Assembly: GCF_900089455.2 (NCBI RefSeq)
Contig: NZ_LT907988.1
Span: 620,001-684,000, forward strand
Direction: 5' to 3'
Origin: Orrella dioscoreae
GTDB taxonomy: Bacteria; Pseudomonadota; Gammaproteobacteria; Burkholderiales; Burkholderiaceae_B
DNA: 64,000 nucleotides
Shown: one piece after another, positions 43,158 to 51,107 of the stretch
How the letters are laid out: every line of letters begins with the position of its first letter
How positions within the stretch are numbered: position 1 is the stretch's first letter
Made by a program: the position numbers and the translations under genes
The notes under the pieces: generated by a model
What the model was told of the DNA's origin: nothing
Seen by the model: the letters and a program-made list of their open reading frames with translations, nothing else
Database searches by the model: none

Positions 43158-44033
43158 ATGGAATTGATCTTCCTCGCCGAGCAGGTGGTCAACGGCCTCC
43201 TGCTCGGCTTCTACTACCTGTTGATCGCGCTGGGGCTGTCGATCATCTTCAGCCTGGGCGGCGTGGTGAACCTGGCGCATGGCGCGTTCTTCGCCCTGGG
43301 CGCCTATTTCATGGTGACGATCACCGGCTGGGCCGGCTACGGCGTGGGCTTCGTGGCCTCGCCGCTGCTGGTGGCCATCCTGGGCATGATCGTGGAGCGG
43401 CTTTTCCTGCGCCGCTTCTACAAGGCCGATCCGGTGCTGAGCCTGCTGTTCACCTTCGGCCTGGCCATGGTGATCGAGCAGTCGCTGCGCATGATCTACG
43501 GCGCCTCGCCGCTGCAGTTCTCCATTCCGCCGGCCGCGCGGGGCATGGTCACCGTGGGCGACTTCATGTATCCCAACTACCGGCTGGCCATGCTGGCCGT
43601 GGCCCTGGCCGCGCTGGGCGGCACCTGGTGGCTGCTGCGCCGCACCGCCTTCGGCAAAGTGGTGCGTGCCGGGATCAGCGATCCGGACATGGTGCGTGCG
43701 CTGGGCATCTCGCTGGCGCCCGTACTGACGGCGGTGTGCGGCATCGGCATCGGCCTGGCGGGCCTGGCGGGCGCCTTGCTCTCGCCCGTGACGGGCGTGC
43801 ACCCGGCGATGGGGCACGAGATCCTGACCGCCGCCTTCGTGGTGGTGGTGATCGGCGGCCTGGGAAGCTTCTGGGGTGTCGTGGTGGCGGCCGTGCTGGT
43901 CGGCGTGCTGCGCGGCCTGACGGCGTACTTCTATCCGCCGGCGTCGGAAGCCTCCCTCTATCTCCTGATGCTGGCCGTCCTGCTGCTGCGTCCCCGCGGC
44001 ATCATGGGCGAGCGCATGGAACGCCTGGAGTAA
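43158..44033 (+). CDS. Branched-chain-type ABC permease (LivH family)
   Basis: 291 residues from ATG 43158 (AAGGAAG eight bases upstream; ATG 43152 and GTG 43104 are alternatives). About eight membrane helices, LivH signature GLSIIFSLGGVVNLAHGAFF and AFVVVVIGGLGSFWG. Forms the inner-membrane channel with the permease part of the downstream fusion protein, three bases away. Confidence 0.93.
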   Translation: MELIFLAEQVVNGLLLGFYYLLIALGLSIIFSLGGVVNLAHGAFFALGAYFMVTITGWAGYGVGFVASPLLVAILGMIVERLFLRRFYKADPVLSLLFTFGLAMVIEQSLRMIYGASPLQFSIPPAARGMVTVGDFMYPNYRLAMLAVALAALGGTWWLLRRTAFGKVVRAGISDPDMVRALGISLAPVLTAVCGIGIGLAGLAGALLSPVTGVHPAMGHEILTAAFVVVVIGGLGSFWGVVVAAVLVGVLRGLTAYFYPPASEASLYLLMLAVLLLRPRGIMGERMERLE

Positions 44034-44036
44034 GCC

Positions 44037-46547
44037 ATGCAGAACACTGAACTCAAGACCCTGGCGGCGCTGGCCGCGGGCCTCGCGGTGCTGCCCTTCG
44101 CGCTGCAGGCGGGCGGGCTGACCTATACCTCGGCTGTCGATTGCGTGCTGCTGGCGATGGTCGGCCTGGGGCTGAACGTCCTGCTGGGCCAGACCGGCCT
44201 GGTGTCCTTCGGGCATGGCGCGTGGTACGGCATTGGCGCCTACACGGTCGCCATCCTGCAGGTGCGTTATCTGCCCGACAGCGTGGTGCTGCCCGTGCTG
44301 GGCGCGGTGGCGCTGGTGGCGGTGGCGTCGCTCGCCGTGGGCGCGCTGGTGCTGCGCCGGCGCGGCGTGTATTTCTCGCTGCTCACGCTGGCTTTTTCGG
44401 CGCTGTGCTTCACGGTGGCGTTTCGCTGGACCTCGCTGACGGGCGGCGAGAACGGCATGGGCGGCATCGAGCGCCACAGCCTGTTCGGCCTGCCGCTGGA
44501 TCATGGGCCGACCTTCTATGCTGTGGTGGCCGTGATCGGGCTGGTGGTGGCCGCCCTGCTGCTGCGCCTGACGCACTCGCCTTTCGGCAAGGTGCTGCTC
44601 GCCATCCGCGAGAACGAGGTGCGCACGCGCTTCGTCGGCTATCCGGTGCGCCGCTACAAGCTCATCGCCTTCGCCATCTCGGCCACGGTCACGGGCATGG
44701 CGGGCGGGCTGGCGGTGCTGAACCACCGGATCGCTTCGGCCGAGAGCCTGTCGGTGCCGTTCTCGGGCGAGCTGCTGGCCATCGTGCTGATCGGCGGCAT
44801 GCGCAGCTTTGCCGGCCCGATCCTGGGCGCGCTGTTCTTCGTGCTGTTCCGCGAGTACCTGTCGATGGTGACGGAGAACTGGCTGCTCTGGTTCGGCCTG
44901 GTGTTCATCGCCTTCATCCTGTTCTCGCCCGCGGGCCTGGCCGGTATCTGGAACCGGGTGTGGCGCATGGTCCGCCCGGAGGCCGACCGCGCCGCCGCGA
45001 TGGGCGCCCGCAGCACGCCGCCCGAGGTGGGCGAGTTTCCGTCCTTCCTGCAACGTGCCGACCGCCAGCCGCTGGTGGCCGAAGGCGTGAGCAAGCGCTT
45101 TGGCGGCGTGAAGGCCGTGGCGGACGTGAGCACCACGATCTCGGACCAGGGCGTGCACGCGCTGATCGGCCCCAATGGCGCGGGCAAGACCTCGTTCTTC
45201 AATCTGCTGTCGGGCATGTTCGCGCCCGACGAAGGCAAGGTCAGGCTGGGGACGCGCGATCTCACGGCGGGCACGCCGGACGTGATCTGCGGGGCAGGCG
45301 TGGCGCGCTCGTTCCAGATCACCAACCTCTTCAAAGGCCTGTCGGTGCGCGACAACCTGCTGCTGTCGGTCATGGCGCGCGACCCGGCGCGCTACGCCAT
45401 CCTGCGGCGGGCCTCCGACCTGGACAAGGCCCAGCGCGAGACCGACGAGCTGGTGCGTTTCCTGGGGGTGACCGGCATGGAGACGGCCCTGGCCGAGGAC
45501 CTGTCCTATGGCGGGCAGCGCCTGGTGGACATGGGCCTGGCGCTGGGCTCCGCGCCGCGCCTGCTGTTGCTGGACGAACCGCTGGCCGGCCTGGCGGTGG
45601 CCGAGCGCGACCGCATCGGCCGGCTGATCCGGGCGGTGGGCGACCGCATCGGCGTGCTGCTGGTGGAGCATGACGTGGACCGCGTCTTCGCCCTGTCCGA
45701 CCGCATCACGGTGATGAACCAGGGCGCCGTGCTGATCGAAGGCGATGCCGCGACGGTGCAGCGTGACGCGCGCGTGCACGAAATCTATATCGGCTCCGGC
45801 AGCGAGGCGCTTGCCGCGAAGGTGCAGCCCACCGAGGTGTCCACCGAAGTCACCCTGGCGGTGGCGGGCATCGAGGCCTATTACGGCAAGAGCCACATCC
45901 TGTCGGGCATCGGCTTCTCGGCGCATCGCGGCGAGATCGTCGCGGTGCTGGGCCGCAATGGCGCGGGCAAGTCGACCTTGCTGAAGAGCCTCATCGGCAT
46001 GGCGCGGCTGGCGCAGGGCGAGGTGACGGTGGCGGGGCAGACGATCCAGTCGCCGGTGCCCGAGGCCATGGCGCGGCTGGGCCTGGCCCTCGTGCCGCAG
46101 GGCCGGCGCCTCTTCCCCGGGCTGACGGTGAAGGACAACCTGATGCTGGGCCGCCTGCGCCGCGGCAGCGAGGATGCCTGGGACGACGAGCGTATCTTCT
46201 CGATCTTCCCGCGCCTGCGCGAGCGCTACATGGTGAACGCCGAGCTGCTGTCGGGCGGCGAACAGCAGATGGTGGCGATCGCGCGCGCGCTGTCGGGCCA
46301 TGTGCGCGTGCTGCTGCTGGACGAACCCTTCGAAGGGCTCTCGCCCGCGATGACGGAGGAAGTCTTCAATGCCATCCTGAAGCTCAAGGGCGAGATCACC
46401 ATCCTCATCGTGGACCACAACCTGGACCTTACGCTGGCGCTGGCCGACACGGCCCTGGTGCTGGATCGCGGACGGGTGTCGCATCACGGGCCGGCGCTGC
46501 CGCTCCTGACCGACCTGGCCTTGCGGCGCGAGAAGCTGTGGGTGTGA
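44037..46547 (+). CDS. LivM-LivG-LivF fusion: ABC permease with two ATPase domains
   Basis: 836 residues joining three proteins that are normally separate. Residues 1-325 are a LivM permease (GLGLNVLLGQTGLVSFGHGAWY, PFGKVLLAIRENEVR). Residues about 345-590 are a LivG-type ATPase (Walker A GPNGAGKT, signature LSYGGQ, Walker B LLLLDEPLAG). Residues about 605-836 are a LivF-type ATPase (Walker A GRNGAGKST, signature LSGGEQQ, Walker B VLLLDEPFEG). The frame is uninterrupted and the linkers (about 325-345 and 580-605) are polar. LivG signature Ser/Gly is YGGQ rather than SGGQ. Each transporter would then have fixed 1:1:1 stoichiometry with LivH. Confidence 0.95.
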   Translation: MQNTELKTLAALAAGLAVLPFALQAGGLTYTSAVDCVLLAMVGLGLNVLLGQTGLVSFGHGAWYGIGAYTVAILQVRYLPDSVVLPVLGAVALVAVASLAVGALVLRRRGVYFSLLTLAFSALCFTVAFRWTSLTGGENGMGGIERHSLFGLPLDHGPTFYAVVAVIGLVVAALLLRLTHSPFGKVLLAIRENEVRTRFVGYPVRRYKLIAFAISATVTGMAGGLAVLNHRIASAESLSVPFSGELLAIVLIGGMRSFAGPILGALFFVLFREYLSMVTENWLLWFGLVFIAFILFSPAGLAGIWNRVWRMVRPEADRAAAMGARSTPPEVGEFPSFLQRADRQPLVAEGVSKRFGGVKAVADVSTTISDQGVHALIGPNGAGKTSFFNLLSGMFAPDEGKVRLGTRDLTAGTPDVICGAGVARSFQITNLFKGLSVRDNLLLSVMARDPARYAILRRASDLDKAQRETDELVRFLGVTGMETALAEDLSYGGQRLVDMGLALGSAPRLLLLDEPLAGLAVAERDRIGRLIRAVGDRIGVLLVEHDVDRVFALSDRITVMNQGAVLIEGDAATVQRDARVHEIYIGSGSEALAAKVQPTEVSTEVTLAVAGIEAYYGKSHILSGIGFSAHRGEIVAVLGRNGAGKSTLLKSLIGMARLAQGEVTVAGQTIQSPVPEAMARLGLALVPQGRRLFPGLTVKDNLMLGRLRRGSEDAWDDERIFSIFPRLRERYMVNAELLSGGEQQMVAIARALSGHVRVLLLDEPFEGLSPAMTEEVFNAILKLKGEITILIVDHNLDLTLALADTALVLDRGRVSHHGPALPLLTDLALRREKLWV

Positions 46548-46589
46548 ACAGGGCGGGCAAGCGCAATTCTTCACGCAAGGAGCAGCATC

Positions 46590-47372
46590 ATGTTTGGTGA
46601 CAAGACCCTCTCAAGCCGCCGCGTGCTGGTGACGGCGGGCGCCAGCGGCATCGGCCTGGCCATCGCGCGGGCCTTCCGCGGCGCGGGCGCCAAGGTGTTC
46701 GTCTGCGACGTGGACGAGGCGGCGCTGGCGGCGGCACGGAAATCCCTGCCGGGGCTGCAGGGCATCAGCGCCGACGTGTCCGACGAGGCCAGCGTGGCCG
46801 CGTTGTTCGAGGCTGCGGACGCCTGCCTGGGCGGGCTGGACATCCTGGTCAACAACGCGGGCGTGGCCGGCCCCACGGGCGGGGTCGAGACGCTGTCGCT
46901 GGCCGACTGGCGCCGCACGCTGGACGTGAACATCACCGGCCAGTTCCTGTGCGCGAGGCTGGCGGTGCCGCGGCTGCGGCGCGGCGTGAACCCTTCCATC
47001 CTCAATCTGTCTTCCGCCGCCGGGCACCTGGGCTTCCCGGGGCGCTCGCCCTATTCGGCCTCCAAGTGGGCGGTGGTGGGCTTCACCAAGTCCCTGGCCA
47101 TCGAGCTGGGCGCCGATGGCATCCGCGTCAACGCGATCCTGCCCGGCGCCGTGGACGGGCCGCGCATCCGCGCCGTGATCGCGGCCAAGGCCGCGACCAC
47201 TGGCCTGCCGCTTGAAGCGGTGACGCATGCCTATGAAAGCCAGGCCGCCCTGGGCCGCATGGTGACGGCGGAAGACATCGCGAACATGGCCTTGTTCGCC
47301 GTGAGCGACGCGGCCATCAACCTGTCCGGCCAGGAACTGGTGGTGGACGGCCATACGCAGAAACTGAGCTGA
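46590..47372 (+). CDS. Short-chain dehydrogenase/reductase
   Basis: 260 residues, classical SDR: cofactor loop TAGASGIGLAIA, NNAG at about 88, catalytic Ser in LNLSSAAGH and YSASKWA (Tyr-x3-Lys). The Asp after the second strand (VCDVDEA) favours NAD(H). AAGGAG precedes the start. Operon context suggests oxidation of a hydroxyl group in the transported substrate or an intermediate. Confidence 0.9.
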   Translation: MFGDKTLSSRRVLVTAGASGIGLAIARAFRGAGAKVFVCDVDEAALAAARKSLPGLQGISADVSDEASVAALFEAADACLGGLDILVNNAGVAGPTGGVETLSLADWRRTLDVNITGQFLCARLAVPRLRRGVNPSILNLSSAAGHLGFPGRSPYSASKWAVVGFTKSLAIELGADGIRVNAILPGAVDGPRIRAVIAAKAATTGLPLEAVTHAYESQAALGRMVTAEDIANMALFAVSDAAINLSGQELVVDGHTQKLS

Positions 47373-47381
47373 GGAGCACGC

Positions 47382-48344
47382 ATGGATACGCAGCAGGACG
47401 GCGCCGTTGCCGTGGTGGGAACGGGCCTCATCGGCCAGGGCTGGGCGATCGTGTTCGCCAGGGCCGGCCTGACGGTGCGGCTGTGGGATGGCGACGCCCA
47501 GGCCCTGTCGCGCGCCGTGGACCTGATCGCCGCGCAACTGCAGGCGCTGGCGGCGCATGGCCTGGTGCAGGACGTGCCGGCCATCGTGGCGCGCCTGCAG
47601 CCTTGCCCGACGCTGGAGGCGGCGCTGGCGGGCGTGGACTATGTCCAGGAAAGCCTGCCCGAGCGCGTCGAGATCAAGCGCGAGATCCACGCGCGCCTGG
47701 ACGCCGTCGCGCCGCCCGCCGCGATCCTGGCCAGCTCCACGTCCAGCATCCCGGCCTCGGCCTTCACGGAAGACCTGCCGGGGCGGGGACGCTGCGTGAT
47801 CGCACATCCCGTCAACCCGCCTTACCTGGTGCCGGTCGTGGAGATCTGTGGCGCACCGTGGACCGAGCCAGAGGTGCTGCGGCGCGCCGCGGCGCTGATG
47901 GAACGCGTGAAGCAGGCGCCGGTGATCGTGCGCCGCGAACTGGAGGGCTTCGTCCTGAACCGCCTGCAAGGCGCCTTGCTGCGCGAGGCCTTCCGCCTGT
48001 ACGCGCAGGGCTATGTGGACGCCGAGGGCCTGGACCGCACGATCCGCGACGGCCTGGGCCTGCGCTGGTCCTTCATGGGGCCGTTCGAGACCATCGACCT
48101 GAACGCGCCCGAGGGGCTGGCCGATTACTGCGCGCGCTACGGGGGCATGTATGAATCCATCGCCCGCGAGCAGGCCGACAGCGACCCCTGGCCGCCAGCG
48201 CTGGTGGCACGCCTGCACGCCGAGCGCCGCGCGGCACTGCCGGCCGCGGAACTGGCCGAGCGGCGCATCTGGCGCGACGAACGATTGATGCGGCTGGCGG
48301 CCCTGAAGCAGGGCTTCGCCGCCGACGACGGCAAGACATCCTGA
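47382..48344 (+). CDS. 3-hydroxyacyl-CoA dehydrogenase-like / L-carnitine dehydrogenase-type enzyme
   Basis: 320 residues: Rossmann motif VVGTGLIGQGWAIVFARAG, then SSTSSIPAS and HPVNPPYLVPVVEICGAPWTE, and the C-terminal helical domain (LEGFVLNRLQGALLREAFRL, DGLGLRWSFMGPFETIDLNAPEG). These are hallmarks of the lambda-crystallin/L-carnitine dehydrogenase branch rather than fatty-acid enzymes. It would oxidise a 3-hydroxy acid to the 3-keto acid used by the next enzyme. Confidence 0.88.
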   Translation: MDTQQDGAVAVVGTGLIGQGWAIVFARAGLTVRLWDGDAQALSRAVDLIAAQLQALAAHGLVQDVPAIVARLQPCPTLEAALAGVDYVQESLPERVEIKREIHARLDAVAPPAAILASSTSSIPASAFTEDLPGRGRCVIAHPVNPPYLVPVVEICGAPWTEPEVLRRAAALMERVKQAPVIVRRELEGFVLNRLQGALLREAFRLYAQGYVDAEGLDRTIRDGLGLRWSFMGPFETIDLNAPEGLADYCARYGGMYESIAREQADSDPWPPALVARLHAERRAALPAAELAERRIWRDERLMRLAALKQGFAADDGKTS

Positions 48345-48367
48345 TACCCCTCTTTGCGGAGACAGTC

Positions 48368-49300
48368 ATGGCAACGAAGCGAAAAGTCATCATCACCTGC
48401 GCCGCCACGGGCGCCATCCACACTCCCAGCATGTCGCCGCACCTGCCGGTGACGGCCGACGAGATCGCCGATGCCGCCATCGGCGCGGCCCAGGCCGGCG
48501 CGGCCATCCTGCATCTGCACGCGCGCGATCCCAGGGATGGCCGCCCCACGCAGGATCCGGCCTTCTTCAAGCCTTTCCTGGACAAGATCAAGGCCGCCAC
48601 CGACGCGGTGGTGAACATCACCACGGGCGGCAGCCCGCACATGACCGTCGAAGAGCGCATGCGCCCGGCCATGACCTACCAGCCCGAGGTCGCCTCGCTG
48701 AACATGGGGTCCATGAATTTCGGGCTGTTCCCGATGCTCAAGCGCTTCGACACCTTCGAACACGAGTGGGAGCGCCAGCACCTGGAGAACAGCCGCGACC
48801 TGGTCTTCAAGAACACCTACCAGGACATCGAGACGATCCTGAAGCGCGGCACCGACAACGGCACGCGCTTCGAGTTCGAGTGCTACGACATCAGCCACCT
48901 GTACAACCTGGCGCACTTCCACGACCGTGGCCTGGTGAAAGGCCCGTTCTTCGTGCAGTCGGTGTTCGGCATCCTGGGCGGCATCGGTCCCAGCCCGGAA
49001 GACCTGATGCACATGCGCCGCACCGCCGACCGGCTTTTCGGCGACCAGTACCAATGGTCCATCCTGGGGGCGGGCCGCAACCAGCTGCCGCTGGCCACGA
49101 TGGGCCTGACCATGGGCTCGCACGTGCGGGTGGGCCTGGAAGATTCCCTGTGGCTGGGGCCGGGCAAGCTGGCCGAATCCAATGCCGCGCAGGTCACGCG
49201 CATCCGCACCATCATCGAGGCGCTGGACATGGAGGTGGCCACGCCCGCCGAGGCGCGCCGCATCCTGGACCTGAAGGGCGGAGACAAGGTTGGCTTCTGA
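48368..49300 (+). CDS. Beta-keto acid cleavage enzyme (BKACE family)
   Basis: 310 residues: VIITCAATGAIHTPSMSPHLPVTADEIADAA, the Zn-binding HLHARDP, VNITTGGSP and GLTMGSHVRVGLEDSLWLGPGKLA. BKACE enzymes condense a beta-keto acid with acetyl-CoA to give acetoacetate and a shortened acyl-CoA. Paired with a carnitine-dehydrogenase-type gene, dehydrocarnitine or a similar beta-keto acid is a plausible substrate (inference). Confidence 0.92.
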   Translation: MATKRKVIITCAATGAIHTPSMSPHLPVTADEIADAAIGAAQAGAAILHLHARDPRDGRPTQDPAFFKPFLDKIKAATDAVVNITTGGSPHMTVEERMRPAMTYQPEVASLNMGSMNFGLFPMLKRFDTFEHEWERQHLENSRDLVFKNTYQDIETILKRGTDNGTRFEFECYDISHLYNLAHFHDRGLVKGPFFVQSVFGILGGIGPSPEDLMHMRRTADRLFGDQYQWSILGAGRNQLPLATMGLTMGSHVRVGLEDSLWLGPGKLAESNAAQVTRIRTIIEALDMEVATPAEARRILDLKGGDKVGF

Positions 49301-50078
49301 TCCGGGCTGCGGCACGGGGCCGCTCTTTTCCCTGGCGGGCCAGGTAGCGCTGGTGCTGGGCGCCAGCCGCGGCATCGGCCGCGCCTGCGCGTTCGCGCTG
49401 GGACGGCAGGGCGCCCGCGTGCTGGTCAACGGCCGCGATGCAGGCCGGGCGGCCCGCACGGTGCGCGAGCTGGGCGAGGCTGGCATCCGCGCCGAGGCCG
49501 TGGTCTTCGACGTGGATGACCTGCAGGGCGCCACCGCCGCCATGGACGCGGCCGAAGCCCGCGTGGGGCCGGTGGACATCCTGTTCGCCAATGCCGGGGT
49601 GCAGCATCGCGCGCCGCTGCTGGAATTCGACCTGGCGGATTTCCAGCGCGTGCTGTTCACGAACCTGACCGCGCAATGGGCGCTGGCGCGTCACGCCGCC
49701 CGCGGCATGGCGGCGCGCGGGCATGGCCGCATCGTCTTCACCGGGTCCATCACCGCCATCCTGGGCCGTGAGAACGTCACGGCGTATACCGCCGCCAAGG
49801 GGGCCTTGCACGCCCTGGTGCGGCAATGGTCGGCGGAGCTGGCCGCGCGTGGCGTCACCGTGAACGCCCTGGCGCCGGGCTACATCCGCACCGACCTGAC
49901 CCAGGCCTTGCATGGCGATGGCGAGTTCGATGCCTGGCTGCGCCGCCGCACGCCCGCGGGGCGCTGGGGCACGCCGGAAGACCTGGCCAGCGCCATGGTG
50001 TTCCTGGCCGCGCGCGAGTCAGGGTTCGTGACGGGGCAGATCCTGGCCGTGGACGGCGGCTTGTCGGCGACCATGTAG
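49290..50078 (+). CDS. Short-chain dehydrogenase, gluconate 5-dehydrogenase-like
   Basis: 262 residues from TTG 49290 inside the end of the BKACE gene, with GGAG nearby. SDR motifs: GASRGIGRACA, ANAGVQHRAPLLEFD, TGSITAILG and YTAAKGAL. The NGRD after strand two suggests NADP(H). The opening LFSLAGQVALVLGASRGIG is usual in gluconate 5-dehydrogenase-like SDRs. Last gene of the operon. Confidence 0.88.
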   Translation: MASDPGCGTGPLFSLAGQVALVLGASRGIGRACAFALGRQGARVLVNGRDAGRAARTVRELGEAGIRAEAVVFDVDDLQGATAAMDAAEARVGPVDILFANAGVQHRAPLLEFDLADFQRVLFTNLTAQWALARHAARGMAARGHGRIVFTGSITAILGRENVTAYTAAKGALHALVRQWSAELAARGVTVNALAPGYIRTDLTQALHGDGEFDAWLRRRTPAGRWGTPEDLASAMVFLAARESGFVTGQILAVDGGLSATM

Positions 50079-50102
50079 CCGCCGGCGGGACGTGGCCGGC
50101 GC

Positions 50103-51104
50103 TCAGTAACCGGGCACGCCCGCGCGGATGCGTTGCGAGAAATCCGGCGCGTCGCCGGCCGCATGCGCGCGGGCATTGATGTGGCCGCGTTCGCGCAGCA
50201 CATCCAGCGCCACGCCGGGCGCCAGCGCGTCGCGCGCATGGACATAGGCCGGCAGATAGCCCGAGGCCAGCAGCCGCCAGTTCATGGGCAGGCCGTCGAC
50301 CAGGCGCCGCATCATGCCGTAGACGATGGTGGTGCAGTTCTCGGTCAGCGTGTTGTAGAAGCGCGGTTCGGCCGACAGCCGGTTGGCCTCTTGCACATAG
50401 GCCGCGAAGAGCGAGCGCATGACCGGCTGCGGCATCTGCACCTTGTACAGGAACACGCGCTCGTTGCGCACGTTGCTGCGCACCCGCACGATGTCGCGTT
50501 CGTCCGCCGCGATGACGCTGGCCTCGAACTGCTTGAAGAAACCGCCCAGCGCCGAGAAGCTTTCGTGGCGCTCCTTGCGGATTTCGACCGAGAACACCAC
50601 GCGCTCGCCATTCTCGAAGCCGAAGGACACCAGGGTGTGGGCGATGGGCTCGATGGTCCAGTACGACAGGATCATGTCCACGTCGCGCAGCGTGGACAGG
50701 TCGTATTGGCGCGTCTCCCAGCGCGGGGTGTAGTCCGTGGCCGTGCGCCAGTCGAAATTGCGCACATCGTGCAGCGTGGCGATGTCGCCGTGGATCTCGC
50801 CGGTGGAGGGCCGCGAGACATCGTCCGCCCAGTCGCGCGTGTTCGACGGCTGGATGCCCAGCCACCATGCCGCCAGCAAGGCCAGCAGCAGCACGTGTCC
50901 GATGAGCGGCAGCAGGCTGCGCCCCTGCCAGGCCAGCACCAGCAGGGCCAGCATGGCCGCCATCCACAGGCAGGCCATCAGGATGCGCCGGGGCGGCGGG
51001 GCCGGGAACTGCACCCACAGCGCCAGCGCGCCCCAGGCTGCCGCCAGCACGGCGAGCAGGGAGGCCAGGACCAGGATCGTGGTCATGGTGCGCGGACGCG
51101 TCAT
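50103..51104 (-). CDS. DUF4105 membrane protein
   Basis: 333 residues. Three membrane segments in the first 100 residues, then a DUF4105-type domain (periplasmic, Lnb N-terminal-like) with RNFDWRTATDYTPRWETRQYDL, VSFGFENGERVVFSVEIRKER, and NTLTENCTTIVYGMMRR. The Cys in ENCT could be catalytic as in papain-like members. Starts three bases after ppc, so probably co-transcribed with it. Function unknown. Confidence 0.85.
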   Translation of the reverse strand: MTRPRTMTTILVLASLLAVLAAAWGALALWVQFPAPPPRRILMACLWMAAMLALLVLAWQGRSLLPLIGHVLLLALLAAWWLGIQPSNTRDWADDVSRPSTGEIHGDIATLHDVRNFDWRTATDYTPRWETRQYDLSTLRDVDMILSYWTIEPIAHTLVSFGFENGERVVFSVEIRKERHESFSALGGFFKQFEASVIAADERDIVRVRSNVRNERVFLYKVQMPQPVMRSLFAAYVQEANRLSAEPRFYNTLTENCTTIVYGMMRRLVDGLPMNWRLLASGYLPAYVHARDALAPGVALDVLRERGHINARAHAAGDAPDFSQRIRAGVPGY

Positions 51105-51107
51105 GGC

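Noticed and set aside
41850-46574. A 1574-codon open frame antisense to the ABC transporter operon
   Set aside because: It is a GC-rich shadow frame of the liv genes: low-complexity His/Arg/Gln translation, no domain, no ribosome site.
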